Shown here: one piece after another, positions 48,701 through 59,521 of the stretch | Position numbering within the stretch: the first letter of the stretch is position 1 | Layout of the letters: each line of letters begins with the position of its first letter | Assembly (NCBI GenBank): GCA_963920575.1 | Contig: OY986963.1 | Span: forward strand, 906,896-970,895 | Length of the DNA stretch: 64,000 bases | Direction: 5' to 3' | Origin: Narthecium ossifragum | Lineage: Eukaryota > Streptophyta > Magnoliopsida > Dioscoreales > Nartheciaceae | Notes under the pieces: generated by a model | What the model saw: the letters and a program-made list of their open reading frames with translations, nothing else | Database searches by the model: none | Told to the model about the DNA's origin: nothing | Translations under genes and position numbers: made by a program

Positions 48701-51700
48701 TGGCCTCTTTTCTAGAAACAGTTTCAGATGAACAATCCTGATCTTGACAACCAACCTCAGCAGACCCAGCTAAAGGTCCATGACTGCGAATCGACAAGTT
48801 TGGACTATATTGTTTCCCCAGAAGTGCTAAGGAGAAAAGAACAGATCTGGGATTATTATTATCTTGCTGCTCCTTCATAAGATCTAAAAAACATTTCTCA
48901 GCTTCATTGCCCACTATACATAGACTGATTGTCGGGAATTGTTTCTTGAGAAGCAAAGAAATATCAAGTTTCGATATGATACCATTGTCCACTAAGTTAT
49001 TCTGCATTTGAGAAAGCAAAATTCTCAGCTGTTGCTGAAGCATTATGATATCCACATTTGAACGCCCGCAGAAATCCCCAGTGAGGAACATATGCAGTTC
49101 AGCAGGTAGAAGTGAAGAATGACTCTCTAAAAACTCAAAAAATGTTCCATGCCCAAGGGAGCTGAATTCTTTAACACATAATTGACTTGTCAACCATACT
49201 TCCAAATTCTGAAGCTTTCTCAGGGATACATTTTGCTTCACATTCCCTTCTCCAGCTTCTGAACAAATGACTTCAAAATATCTGTAGATATTCTTGATGA
49301 TACCATCAACTGTAATGCCTGCAGAAGTCCCTGAAATATTTGCAAACTAAGTCAAGAGGTATCTATGAACCTGCATCAAGACATCTTCATCATAATTTTC
49401 TTAAAGTACGGCATTAAGCTAGTTTGTTAATTGCGGACAAAAAAAAAACAACTTGCTGAATCAAGAAGATCAACAGATAGGAATCTGGAACTCTCACTTT
49501 ATGGCTGAGTCAAAAATAGATCCCAATCAATATATTTCAAGGACAAGTAGGTGAGGAGATCTTAAGAAGAAAATGATGTTTCAGAAAGACTAGGATGAGG
49601 AGAAACAAAAATGTTTTCTTCAATAGAACTTGAAAAACCTGACATAAGTAGTCTTATAATAGAATGTAATAATTTATACTAAAATAACAAATGCCGATGA
49701 AACAACTCACTGCAAGATAGCTCGTTCATGCCCTTACTATTAGCTACAACAGCATCTTCTTGCACTGACAGCCCAACGTCTGTCATCTCATTTGAATGAG
49801 CAGGGATGGAACTTTTAGATCCACATTCACTGATCATTTTCAAGGATGCCACCTGCACTTTTCAGATGTAGAATCAACTAGTATACAGTGGATTTGCCAT
49901 AATCCGGCTCGAATCGGCATGCATAGATACAATCAACTGTTCAGAATTTAAAAGAACAAACTGGAATGAAGCAGAGGACGAGAAGTTGCAACAAAATACT
50001 CTTTTAGAAGAGAGAAATGATCAGATACAGATAGCAAAGATGTTGCCAAACCCACTTACTTATCATGTGTGTATAGAACAAGAATTTTGTAACCATGCAC
50101 CACAATTGCATGAATTAAACCAGTTACATGTCATCAGTCATTGGCATATAGCACACTCTCTAGCAACTAAAGTGGCATTAAGTCGGGATCTGTCACCAAA
50201 TCTAACACTCTATTAACTACCTTCTTTATGGGTATGAACCTGAGCACCATTTACCACCATTGGCTGGTAAATGGTCCAAACCTTGGTTAGTTACGCATTC
50301 AAACCATTATTAGCCAACATTGACGTGTGCACCATTATGCCCCAAACGACTACAAATGTGATTCACATCACCATTCATGACAATGCAATTTTTTGTCTGC
50401 ACTTGTACCCTAAAGGATATGAACCTAATTCTTACCACCATTTACCGCCAATAACGTGAAGTATCCTCATTCTTACATAGTTACATGAGTAAAGGCGTGG
50501 CTCATGTCATCATTAATCAAGACTCAAAATTTACATTCCTTTCTCATTAGATGAGTGTGGGTTTTAAATTGGATCTAGTCACCACTGACTAAAGTTCTCC
50601 TCCAGCATGCACACTTACTACCGAAAAGGGTATCGCAATTTGATAAAGCTCTCTGTGTGGAATAAATTGGCATCATTAACCCTCATTAGCATGTGGCAAA
50701 ATTAAGCCAATCACACAGTTTTCCCCCCCGAGTCATATGGCAATCAACAAATTCACATCTATTATAACCACCTTTTCTTTGTATGAAAGCATAGACCTAA
50801 CTCATCACGCATACAGTGAATCTGTAATGGACATAACCGCCAAAATGTTGACTGTTCTTTATGCGACCGAATCTTGAACAATCGACTCTCCAAAAGCCCA
50901 AAATATGAGATACACAGTAACAGCCTAAGACAACAATACAAGACGGGCTAAAAAGACGAAAAAATTACCACCCCGCTCCAACTTTATTCATGCAAACAGA
51001 AGTGAATATCAAAGGAATATCGCAAAATAAAACATCTGATTCTATAGACACTTTAGATAGCAGTTAGACTACTGTTAGTGGTATTGCAATGATCACTACA
51101 ACGGAGAGTTGTATGCTGCGTTCGGGAAGGATGAATCGCTCCCGAAAAAGAATTATTGATTCTCTCCCAATTGGTTGGATCGTAGCTGCGATGATTTACT
51201 TCACGGGAGAGGTCTCTGGTTCAAGTCCAGGATGGCCCAGCTGCACCAGGGAAAAGAATAGAAGAAGCATCTGACACTTTCATGCATACTCCACTTGGCT
51301 CGGGGGGATATAGCTCAGTTGGTAGAGCTCCGCTCTTGCAATTGGGTCGTTGCGATTACGGGTTGGATGTCTAATTGTCCGAGCACAATTTTGCAAAGAA
51401 ATACCGCACTTGTTTCTCGAGAAGAGATGGGAAACATGCTCAATATCATTTGATTGAATAGTTGCCCCAGCTCCTTGTTGTTGGAAGAAACCCTCCCCTT
51501 CAATTGGTCTCTTCTCACGAAAAACAGACTCGCTTTCTTCCTCACTTTCTCTCCCTTCTCCTGAGGTTTCTTTCAGTTTCTTAGTGACAATAGGCGACGG
51601 CATTCTGCCTAAATAGTAGACACGGGTGATAAATAAGAGAATACCAAAGATTTGAACCATAAAATTTCTCAATTCTGACACAAGGTACTTATTAGATCGA

Positions 51701-54625
51701 ATAGAATGATTTTGCAGTATCCAGAATAATACCAATCCAACCCATTTCATGAATAAAATGTGACCAATTAACCAAATGTAATGAAATAATTTGAAGTCCA
51801 TAGAGCACAATTTGAAGTTGATATGCAGGATGAATGCAGTGTTTGCCAGATGATACAGGACAAAACACCAACATTGGCAGAAAGAAGAAAGCACATCAGA
51901 ATGAAGAGAGGAAAACAAAACACAACTAGTTTACGCTAGAATGTGTTGCGACATATTAGCGTTGGAGAGCTAGAAGCGTAGAACAAATAAACCTTGATTA
52001 CCCAAAGAAGCAAAGCATGCCAATGATATGAACCAAAGAAGGAAAAACTTAAAATCTTGATTACTCTAAGGAATAAAGCATGCCGATCATATGAACCAGA
52101 GAAGAAAACTCACAGCAACATTTAGCAACCCGAGACAAGGTTGTGATGAGAACATCTTTTCAATCGTACGTTTGTTTCTGGCCCTGATTCCATAGAAATC
52201 CAGCATCATACCAAGGACCTGCAATAATGTTTAAAAAAGGACACAAAATTTAAGTAATGCCGTTTATCTCTAGCAGTCATTGAAGTGGGTGCTATTTACT
52301 CAAGAAACACAGCAAAACAAATGTTGAGCTGCTTGCGGTCATATTCATTTGAATCCTTTGCCACAATAACGTCTTGTCCAGAAACACATGCTTATTGCTC
52401 AGACATGCGTCAGGGAAATGTAACCAATAAGTGTTGGGGCAAAAGGGAAAAAAAAGGCAACAAATAGTGGAACTTGCGGGTTAAGTTCTGATTTTTTTTT
52501 TCAACTTAAGCCTCTGGGCTCGCAATTCATTACCAAGAAAACCAACGCGCATACCTCAGCAAGAAAGCAGCATACCTCAGCAGCAGGGTGTTCACGACAA
52601 GCCTCTTGCCAAGTTGTCGCGAAATTCACCGATAGTCTTCTTGGTATAGTTTTGCAATATCCCATTGGAAGTTGATCTAGAGTTGACCTTCGAGAGGGAC
52701 CGAGGTGTAATGAGTACCCATGACTAGGTGTTTTGGTCATAGTGACTGCAAGATCAGGCAAATTTTCCTCATCTCCTTCCAAGACAATGACTTGGCCCTT
52801 TTTCTGCACTTTATTTAAACAATTGTCACTGTCGTCTCTATTTTCCAATTTTCTCTTGCTACCACATGCACGCCTACTGCCATTATCCATATTTTTCCCA
52901 CTGACTGGCGATACCTGCTCTCCTGTTTCAACTTTCAACCCTAACCGTACCATCTCTTCAGTTGATGACGGATAAGGACAGTTACCAACACGCTGGCCAC
53001 TATCCTTGTCATGAGAAGATTGTTGAGACTGGTAAAACTTCAAATCGTCTTCACTATCATCATCCTCCGAGGAATTGAATCTAATGTGCCTACCACCCAA
53101 GTCATCACGTACGGAAGAAAAGGACTCAACACGTTTAGATATAAAACCAAATCGCCTATCAAACATCTGCTTTTCCGATAACATGCCTGAACTTGGTAAT
53201 GAAACTGTCTCTAGAGATCCTCTCTCACCGTCAGGATGATGCCTGACTGACTCCAAATATTTGCTAAGAGCAACTTTTTCTGCTCTCTTCGCATCACGAA
53301 TGTAGGATATGTGCAACCTACAGTCAAAGCTTCAACACGTGAGGGGAAAAAAGACAAATGCAGATAGATTCTATTGAAAAAAATAACCTACTAACATCAA
53401 ACATTACAGCAAGGCCAATCCCATAAATGTACCATATTTTTGCTAGACCATCTAGTCAACAATGACAAAGGATATAAAAAGCCAGAAAGTAGCTGAAAGA
53501 TGATATATATACTTCTTCACTCTAGAAACATACAATTTGTAACAATACTGAACTCAATAATTCCGCAAATGTTTCGCCTCGTGATTATATTAACAGTTTT
53601 ATTACAATAGCATGTGTTTGTCCTTTGCTCACGTAAGAGGTGTGCATACCATACAATCATATGAAATCAATCACAATTAGATTCTTATCTTAAAGCAAAA
53701 GAATATTATAAAGTTGGTTGGGTCAGTCAAAAGAATCAAGAAATAATTCAGATACCCCAAGCTATGGATCCTCACACCAAGCTTTTCCTTGGCAGAGACA
53801 GATTTCTGCTCTGCTACAAAGTCCAGAAATTCCATAGGTGTGAACTTCCTCCTGCACCTATCTGTGAAGTTCTGCAAGCAAGCAATCACGTCCTCGCTAG
53901 TTATCTTGAAAACTTCAGTCACGTCTACTGGAATAGAGAAAAAATGCACCACAAGGGGGTGGCGTATCAGAGGCCCCAAACCAAGCTCTTCGAACCTTTC
54001 TATGCCATCATTCTTGCATATGGCAACCTCCAAATCATACAACGAAGTAACCTTTCGTGCCCCAACAAAACAATGTATAAACGCATTAACCTGATACACA
54101 TATTTCGATATCAGATTCTAACAATATAGTACTGCTTTACGGGTTTTCTACTTATCATCAAGATAGGCTAAATTAGGATCAAAAATAAAGAGGCACCTTT
54201 CCCTCGGTGACCATAAGGCGGTGGAGAGTTGGGACGTCGTGGAGCTGCAACCCTAAAGAGCTCCAAGAATCGATCTTGAGAGAGACAAGAGCCGACTGTG
54301 ACACCCTCCACGCCGAGACGCTCTCGCCTGCGGCGACGAGGTCGTGGTGAGCCCTTGCCGCCGCGCTCTCCCCCCTCTCGAGGTTCTCGCGGGAGGGAGG
54401 AGGAGGATTGAATCGAGTAGGAGGGCTACGATTTTGGAGGTAAGCGTTGGGACGATAGAGAAAACCGGGGTTTGGGATGCGAGGCTGAGGCGTTTGAAAG
54501 TGCTGGGCTCTGCCAGCCGCGGCGAAGCCGGGGTTTGGGGGGTAGTATCCATAAGGGAGGAAGCCTCCTCCTCCTCCCGCGGCGGCGCCACCGTGGTGGG
54601 GAGGGTTCGGCGGCGGTCGATCCAT
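39788..54625 (-). CDS. NOV: NO VEIN (NOV), GHKL ATPase and DUF3883 nuclear protein
   Basis: Complete, 13 exons on the minus strand: 54625-54197, 54090-53756, 53317-52576, 52218-52114, 49852-49711, 49330-47493, 46730-46518, 45708-43450, 43180-43068, 42916-42511, 42435-42118, 42040-41783 and 40912-39788. They sum to 8283 nt (2760 aa), close to the roughly 2730 aa I recall for Arabidopsis NOV. A Pro/Gly-rich N-terminus precedes [20 protein letters not shown] and [21 protein letters not shown] histidine-kinase-like ATP-binding domain spans the exon 6/7 junction: N-box LELIQNADDN (about 1195-1204) and glycine motif [15 protein letters not shown] ending at 1268. The last 119 residues are DUF3883 ([31 protein letters not shown]). 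In Arabidopsis NOV is needed for vascular development, auxin-dependent PIN expression and cell fate; its biochemistry is not settled. Intron 4 (2.26 kb) holds plastid DNA, and a solo LTR lies about 530 bp upstream of the ATG. Confidence 0.96.
51090..51382 (+). pseudogene. plastid DNA insertion: trnI-GAU 3' part and trnA-UGC 5' part
   Basis: Matches the plastid trnI-trnA spacer. The end of the trnI intron (GCGTTCGGGAAGGATGAATC) is followed by trnI exon 2 (about 51205-51239, GGTTCAAGTCCAGGATGGCC) and the short spacer with GAAAAGAATAGAAGAAGCAT. Then comes trnA-UGC exon 1 (about 51304-51341, GATATAGCTCAGTTGGTAGA, anticodon TGC) and the first about 40 bases of its intron. Neither tRNA is complete. 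It lies in NOV intron 4. The left edge is uncertain. Confidence 0.9.
51555..51777 (-). pseudogene. ycf1: plastid ycf1 (TIC214) fragment in NOV intron 4
   Basis: On the minus strand an open frame reads [20 protein letters not shown], then [33 protein letters not shown] and TKKLKETS. This is a recognisable internal part of plastid Ycf1, a component of the chloroplast import channel. The frame is unbroken, so the insertion is not very old. It lies next to the trnI-trnA piece but on the opposite strand. In plastid genomes these genes are several kb apart, so this is a joined or rearranged insertion. The stretch 51383-51554 between them is unassigned. Confidence 0.88.
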
Positions 54626-55154
54626 GGGGTGCCGTGCAGCGAAAGCGGGAAAACCCCCGCCTGGTTCGGTCTCGAAGGAGGGTTTAAGGAAGGGGAAAGG
54701 TTAGTGGAGGGGTTTATATCGACATCAGCCACGGCGGGGGGGTTGGGCCAACCCGACTCAGCCCGCGGGGGAAATCGTGTCCAACAGTTTGGGTTCAGGT
54801 GCGGTTTGAACGGGCCGAGACCAACCGGAAGTTTGAATAACAACAGGGCCGGATTCTAACAACAAAGCCGGATTCTTACGCCGACTTGGATTGAGGCCCA
54901 ATCAGACTCTGAGAAGTGAGAAGGAACTTTTGGTTGGATCAACCGACACAAAAGCCTGGTCATCAAATCATTGGGGAGACAGAATCCTACATTTTATTTG
55001 CTTAGGTCAGTCCCAATCCACTTCAATGGATTACTAATTGTATGCTATCACATATACTTTCATGAACCATCTGATACCTAACGAAGAATCTAGATGTAGA
55101 ATTGTAGGTGTGTGTATATACTCATTGGGCCTCCTCAGTTGTATATGAGGGATG

Positions 55155-56264
55155 TGTTAGAACATAAATTTGACCGTTGACCGGGACTGTAATCAAGGTC
55201 AAAATCTATTTTCACATTCAAATATCAGGAGATTGTGGTTTAGTTCAACTCCTTCGAATGATCGAATCAGAGGTGTTGAAGTGTACAAAGAAGTAATTTG
55301 GTTGATATTGGATGAGGGAATGGAAAATGGAAAATAGAATGGAAAATGGAAGATGGAAAATGATGAACTATGGTAAATCTACTCCTAGGAAAATTAATTA
55401 TGGTAGCACTACTCCTAGGGAATTATGATAATTCTACTCCTATGGAAGAGATTAGTGTAGCACTACTCCTAGAAATGAAGGACGTTATAGGAATTTAAAG
55501 GAAAGATAACTTCATTGTTGAATTCAAAAGGCTACATTGATAATGAAAAGACTACATGAAGATAAAAGCTGGTTTGCTTTGATGGCCGGGGCAAACATTT
55601 TCCTTTTTCCTCTTGGCTATTTATAGGGCTTCTGGTAACCACTTTTCAACTGTCAGAAACTGCCTTGAACTGTTTTGAAACTGCTCTGAACTGTATAACT
55701 GGGCGATATCTTCAGCTATTTACGAAACTGCCATCAGGTAGAGCTTCTTGTCTTCTACTACGATTTGGTCGATGATGACTTTGGAATTTGATGAAAGTCT
55801 GAACATGAAAGTTGTAGGTCTTCGAATTATCTTTCTATCGGTCTAAAAACCAAGTCATTTGGACATCATACGAGAAAGTTATCGCAAAAATGATCGAAAC
55901 ATATCGATGTCTTATTAAAATAATCAGCCAAAATATGGCCGATAGACTTTTGGTCGATAGAAAATCTGGTCGATAGATTTTTGGTCATTTGATCTTATTT
56001 ACTAGTTTGCCACTAAACCCTTTGACCATTAATTTGATACATCAAATGACCGAATTTGGAGATGACTTCAACAGCATAGTTGTAGTTTTTTTTGTCCTCC
56101 TTCCAATGGTTCAATAATCGGTCAGTTTGGACACTTTGTGTAAAAGTTATGATCAAAATACTCTAACTGTGTCAATATTGAAGTATCTTTTAGCCGATTG
56201 ACAATATTTACAAAATTGCCATTGATCTTGTTAATCGCCCATATGGCTATATTTATATCTAACA
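55155..56264. mobile_element. solo LTR of a retrotransposon, 5-bp target duplication
   Basis: Starts TGTTAGA and ends TCTAACA (7-bp inverted ends, TG...CA), 1110 bp long. The five bases GGATG flank it on both sides (55150-55154 and 56265-56269). It has no coding capacity and no internal domain, so it is a solo LTR left by recombination between the two LTRs. It contains a TATA-like CTATTTATAGG near 55618 and an internal series of ACTCCTA-containing repeats (55375-55470). It lies about 530 bp upstream of the NOV start codon. Confidence 0.9.
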
Positions 56265-56548
56265 GGATGATTACAGATGGTGTTGAATAGGCAGCATGCT
56301 GGCTAACTAGAACATCAAGTCACCCTAAAAAAACCAGAACATCAAGTCAAAGTGAAATCACACAGCGGAATGGATTACCACAACCCATGGCGTTGGCTGC
56401 CTTACAGATAAAACCGACAGAGCTGGTTTATTATGGTGTCGCTCTCCTCATACAGCAAACATCAAAAGAGTATTAACTGAGCTTAGCATATCAGGAAAAT
56501 GCGTCAAAACTTTCCCAGATAATCTTGGAAGTGCGTTCATTCATTCTC

Positions 56549-57597
56549 TCACTTGGGAAGAAACCCTTTGACTTCAGGACCTGTGAATGAAAGAACAAAT
56601 TAATGCTTTCCTAAAGCAATGCATCATTAGTATGAAACAAGGCATATCGGAAGTTATTTTACTTTTGTGAGGAGGAATCAGTAGACTCTCTCTGGTTGAC
56701 GCAGTTACATCCCTTGAACATTGAGATACATATGGTTTCAGCTGCGCATGAACATTTCATCAATCGGTGAGCAATTCAAACTGTACATAATGAATAATAA
56801 AACAACATAAATATGCTCAAATCCTCTTAGTGTAGCCATACTAACTAACTCCATCAAATTTGCTTACACAGTATGAAAGCATCGAAAGATGATACACAGG
56901 CATTTAGGTTTTGAGTCCTAATTAAAAGAAGACCTTGAAGTCGGTCAATTCTGGGACGACATATCGATGCAACTTTTCATCCACAACCACATAGCCACCT
57001 GCTCCAAATTTATTGCATCAATACCAGTCCAAACAATGTTCAAGTACATAACCAAAAAGCAAAAAAATGCACAAACCAGCACATCTTTCAGCAAAATATC
57101 AAGAAACTGAAAAAATTATGATACTCAAACTGCATGACTACCTGAAGCAAGAATTGGAAGGCTGGAATTAGGCACAAAGAAGGTATTTCTTAGACATCTC
57201 CACCTAAATTTTGCTTGACATTGTATCCTATGGATAGCAGCTACAGAACAGCCATAGAAATGACGAGAAACCAAAGCCTAAATGACAAGAGTAAACTTCT
57301 TGCTTGAGATTTCCCTAACACGTAAGCATGAGGTTCCTATATGACAAAAGTAAATTTCCTGCTTGAGATTTCCATAACATCTAAGCATAAGATTCAAACA
57401 CATTTTAAGCATCAAACCACACCAACCAAAAGGTAATGATGAACATTTCAGCTGTCTAAAAGAAGTAGGAGATTCGCCAAAAATTAAGACCTTTGCAAGT
57501 GTGGAAACCAGTGGGCTTGCAGTTCTTCCCCTTGTAGTAGTCTCGAGGAGCACTCTTCGAAGACTATGCTCAAAGGTGAAGTCCTCTTCCTCCTCAT
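56549..57597 (-). pseudogene. mitochondrial ribosomal protein mL41 locus, apparently frameshifted
   Basis: Minus-strand exons 57563-57491, 56998-56934, 56741-56663 and 56580-56549 join in phase and read SSKSAPRDYYKGKNCKPTG, FHTCKGGYVVVDEKLHRYVV, PELTDFKLKPYVSQCSRD and a C-terminal SPEVKGFLPK. This is the plant mL41 protein of the mitochondrial large ribosomal subunit. The typical upstream block (MRRKRTSPLSI, from the ATG at 57597) is present in a different frame: one base (G) separates ATA from TCT where a codon is expected, so about two bases seem lost. Either this copy is dead, or it uses an unseen upstream exon spliced to the AG before 57563. The last two exons are less certain. A spliced but damaged gene copy, not a processed one, is the best reading. 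Confidence 0.7.
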
Positions 57598-58149
57598 CGC
57601 CCTTCTTGTTCCTTAAACCTTTACAAAAGCCAAACACACATGGTACGATCAGAAATGGGTACAAAAGGTCCAATTCCCATGGTGACCAATGACAAAGTGC
57701 AGATTGCAGTTGGCGCTTTAATCCACGAGGGTTTGGAAAAGGCCATTGAGTTTGAAAAACAGAGAAAATAGCAGGAAAAGACTGATTCTATTGTGCTTGG
57801 CAACAAATAGGATAAGAACAAACCAGAAATTGATTTGAGCCAAAATTTGAACTCTAGTTGAGGTTGAAGACACACAATTCGTTTATATAGTTGATTTGAT
57901 ACCAAATAGTTTCTGTTTGGACCAATAGAAAAGCAAGCACTAGATTGCGGCTAGGCTTGATACAGCAGTCATCTTCCAAAAGACTCCCTTGCCGCGTTCT
58001 TGGAGGCATTCACCAGCATATTCAATTTCATGTTTTGACACCAGCTCCAACTATTAAGGTACCAAAAATGAAACTTGTAGCAGAATTTAGTTGAAACTCA
58101 CTTTCTAACCTGTGATTCAATTTTAATGCCTTTGCTAGGATTTCATCTA

Positions 58150-58440
58150 GATGGTCAAGCTCCAGCAAACCGCCACTCCCAGAGATGCTATGCGTTAGCC
58201 GAAGAGGAGGTCCGGGGAGAGAGAGAGAGAGTCGGGGAAGACGTCGGAGAGAAAGCGTCGGTGTAGAAAGAGCACCACTCCGCCCTTGTAGAGAGAGACG
58301 CTAAGGGCCGGAGGGGAATAGAGATTGCGCCGGGTAGAGACTCCGGCGCCACGGGGGGAGAGAGAGAGAGAGAGAGGGCGGGAGAGAAGAGAGATATCGG
58401 GAGTGGCGGCTGATCGTGGGTGAGTGGGTTAGGGTTGATG
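58150..58440 (-). other. pyrimidine-rich leader-like sequence and possible 5' exon
   Basis: On the minus strand, CT-rich runs (GA repeats on the plus strand at 58349-58376) lead into sequence that ends AATCACAG/GTTAGA, a donor-like site near 58110. No ATG opens a useful frame. It may be the promoter and 5' UTR exon of the mL41 locus, now bordered by a LINE. Confidence 0.3.
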
Positions 58441-59071
58441 CTTCGTATGTGCCAGGTGATCATGGATCGGCAGTCGGTGCAGTGGGGGTTACAGGATCAG
58501 TGTCGCGAAGGGAGGACGTGGCAGTTTGGGCAATGGGCAAACCGATCTTGGCATCCTCGGTCCTTCACGCAGAGCTCGAGGCTATTCACTGTGGTATGAT
58601 GTGGGCAAAGGACAATGGAATTGATCAATTGGTGCTCGAGTCGGATTCAAGAATGGCATTGGACTTAAAGGCCCGTTTGGCTCGCCAGAATGAGAGCGAA
58701 TGAGGATGAATCCGGCGGTTCCCACAGATTCCGGATTCTCGGATCCCACCGTTTGGCTCGCCGGTGGATTCAAAAAAATGGAATCCGTCCACGGTATCCG
58801 CTCCTATGGATACCGCGGATTCTGGATCCCGGATTCCATCCGGGATCCGAGCCAAACAGGTCCTTAATTCAAGCTTTCGTGATATGTGAGAATGTACTGT
58901 GGGAGATTTGGACAGTAATTTTGGGTTTTATGGTTTGTTTATTTGTTCATATTCCTCGTATAGAGAATAGGAAAGCAGATGGGATTACACGATGGTGCCG
59001 GACGGCATTACAGAGTTGGATAGATTCATATAATTTATCTTATAGGCTCAACTAATCAAATAAAAAAAAAA
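58416..59071 (+). mobile_element. LINE 3' end, RNase H-like domain, split by a MITE
   Basis: The left part (58416-58668) reads VRVDASYVPGDHGSAVGAVG, LHAELEAIHCGMMWAKDNGI and LVLESDSRMALDL. After removal of 58669-58867 the same frame goes on with IQAFVICENVLWEIW, FVHIPRIENRKADGI and a stop, then ten A's (59062-59071). The end GGCTCAACTAA before the A-tail is the same as in the LINE at 32492-33105, so they belong to one family. Start and target duplication not found. Confidence 0.85.
58669..58864. mobile_element. 196-bp MITE nested in the LINE, TAA target duplication
   Basis: Ends are inverted: left AGGCCCGTTTGGCTCG; right, reverse complemented, AGGACCTGTTTGGCTCG. TAA flanks both sides (58666-58668 and 58865-58867). 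The interior is largely self-complementary (repeated GGATCC, GGATTC and GAATCC motifs), so it would fold into a hairpin. TAA duplication with GTTTGGCTC ends suits Tourist-like PIF/Harbinger elements. Confidence 0.88.
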
Positions 59072-59259
59072 CAGGATCCAATGTTCTTTGATGCCCACAA
59101 TGGATTTAAATCTAAAACTTAAAAGGCCTCGAAATTATATAGGTGTTCTTCTTATTTATAAACCAGAGAGATGCAAAATCGTTTGATCAGGAAGCAAAGC
59201 CTCTTTCTACATCTGACAAAGAAATACAAAACTCTATGCATCATTCCGATACCATGGTT

Positions 59260-59380
59260 AGTAATGGAACAATGAATATCCTCCACTGACGATTCTCTGT
59301 CACAAACAGTTACATCACTCTGTATCTGACAAAGAAATACAAAACTCTACAAACAGTTACATCACTCTGTATCCCTGTCA
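59260..59380. repeat. short local duplication (about 49-bp step)
   Basis: ACAAACAGTTACATCACTCT occurs at about 59302 and 59351, and GACAAAGAAATACAAAACTC at about 59214 and 59328. It lies just past the SRO gene 3' end. Confidence 0.65.
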
Positions 59381-59521
59381 AGCAATGAGGTATTCTTCTT
59401 GGCGATGAAAAGCTTGATCAAACTTAAAGAGTACGCCACACCAGGAGAATTTGCCTTCAGCTACAGGGGATGACCACCTGCCGCTTCTGTTGGATTGTTG
59501 GATACACAACACTGAGCGGCA

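Noticed and set aside
50210..50460. Palindrome-like ACCATTTACCACCATTGGC and TGGTAAATGGT motifs in NOV intron 4
   Set aside because: Short and imperfect; no consistent arms or flanking duplications.
51304..51341. Possible functional tRNA-Ala gene
   Set aside because: Only the first exon of the plastid trnA-UGC is present; the 3' half is missing, and plastid tRNAs with group II introns would not be processed in the nucleus.
51280..51918. 212-codon minus-strand frame as a nuclear gene
   Set aside because: Its core is plastid ycf1 and it runs through plastid tRNA sequence at its end, so it is an inserted fragment in an intron, not a gene.
54253..54859. Long frames on both strands over NOV exon 1
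   Set aside because: Shadows of the GC-rich Pro/Gly-coding first exon; only one frame matches NOV and splices correctly.
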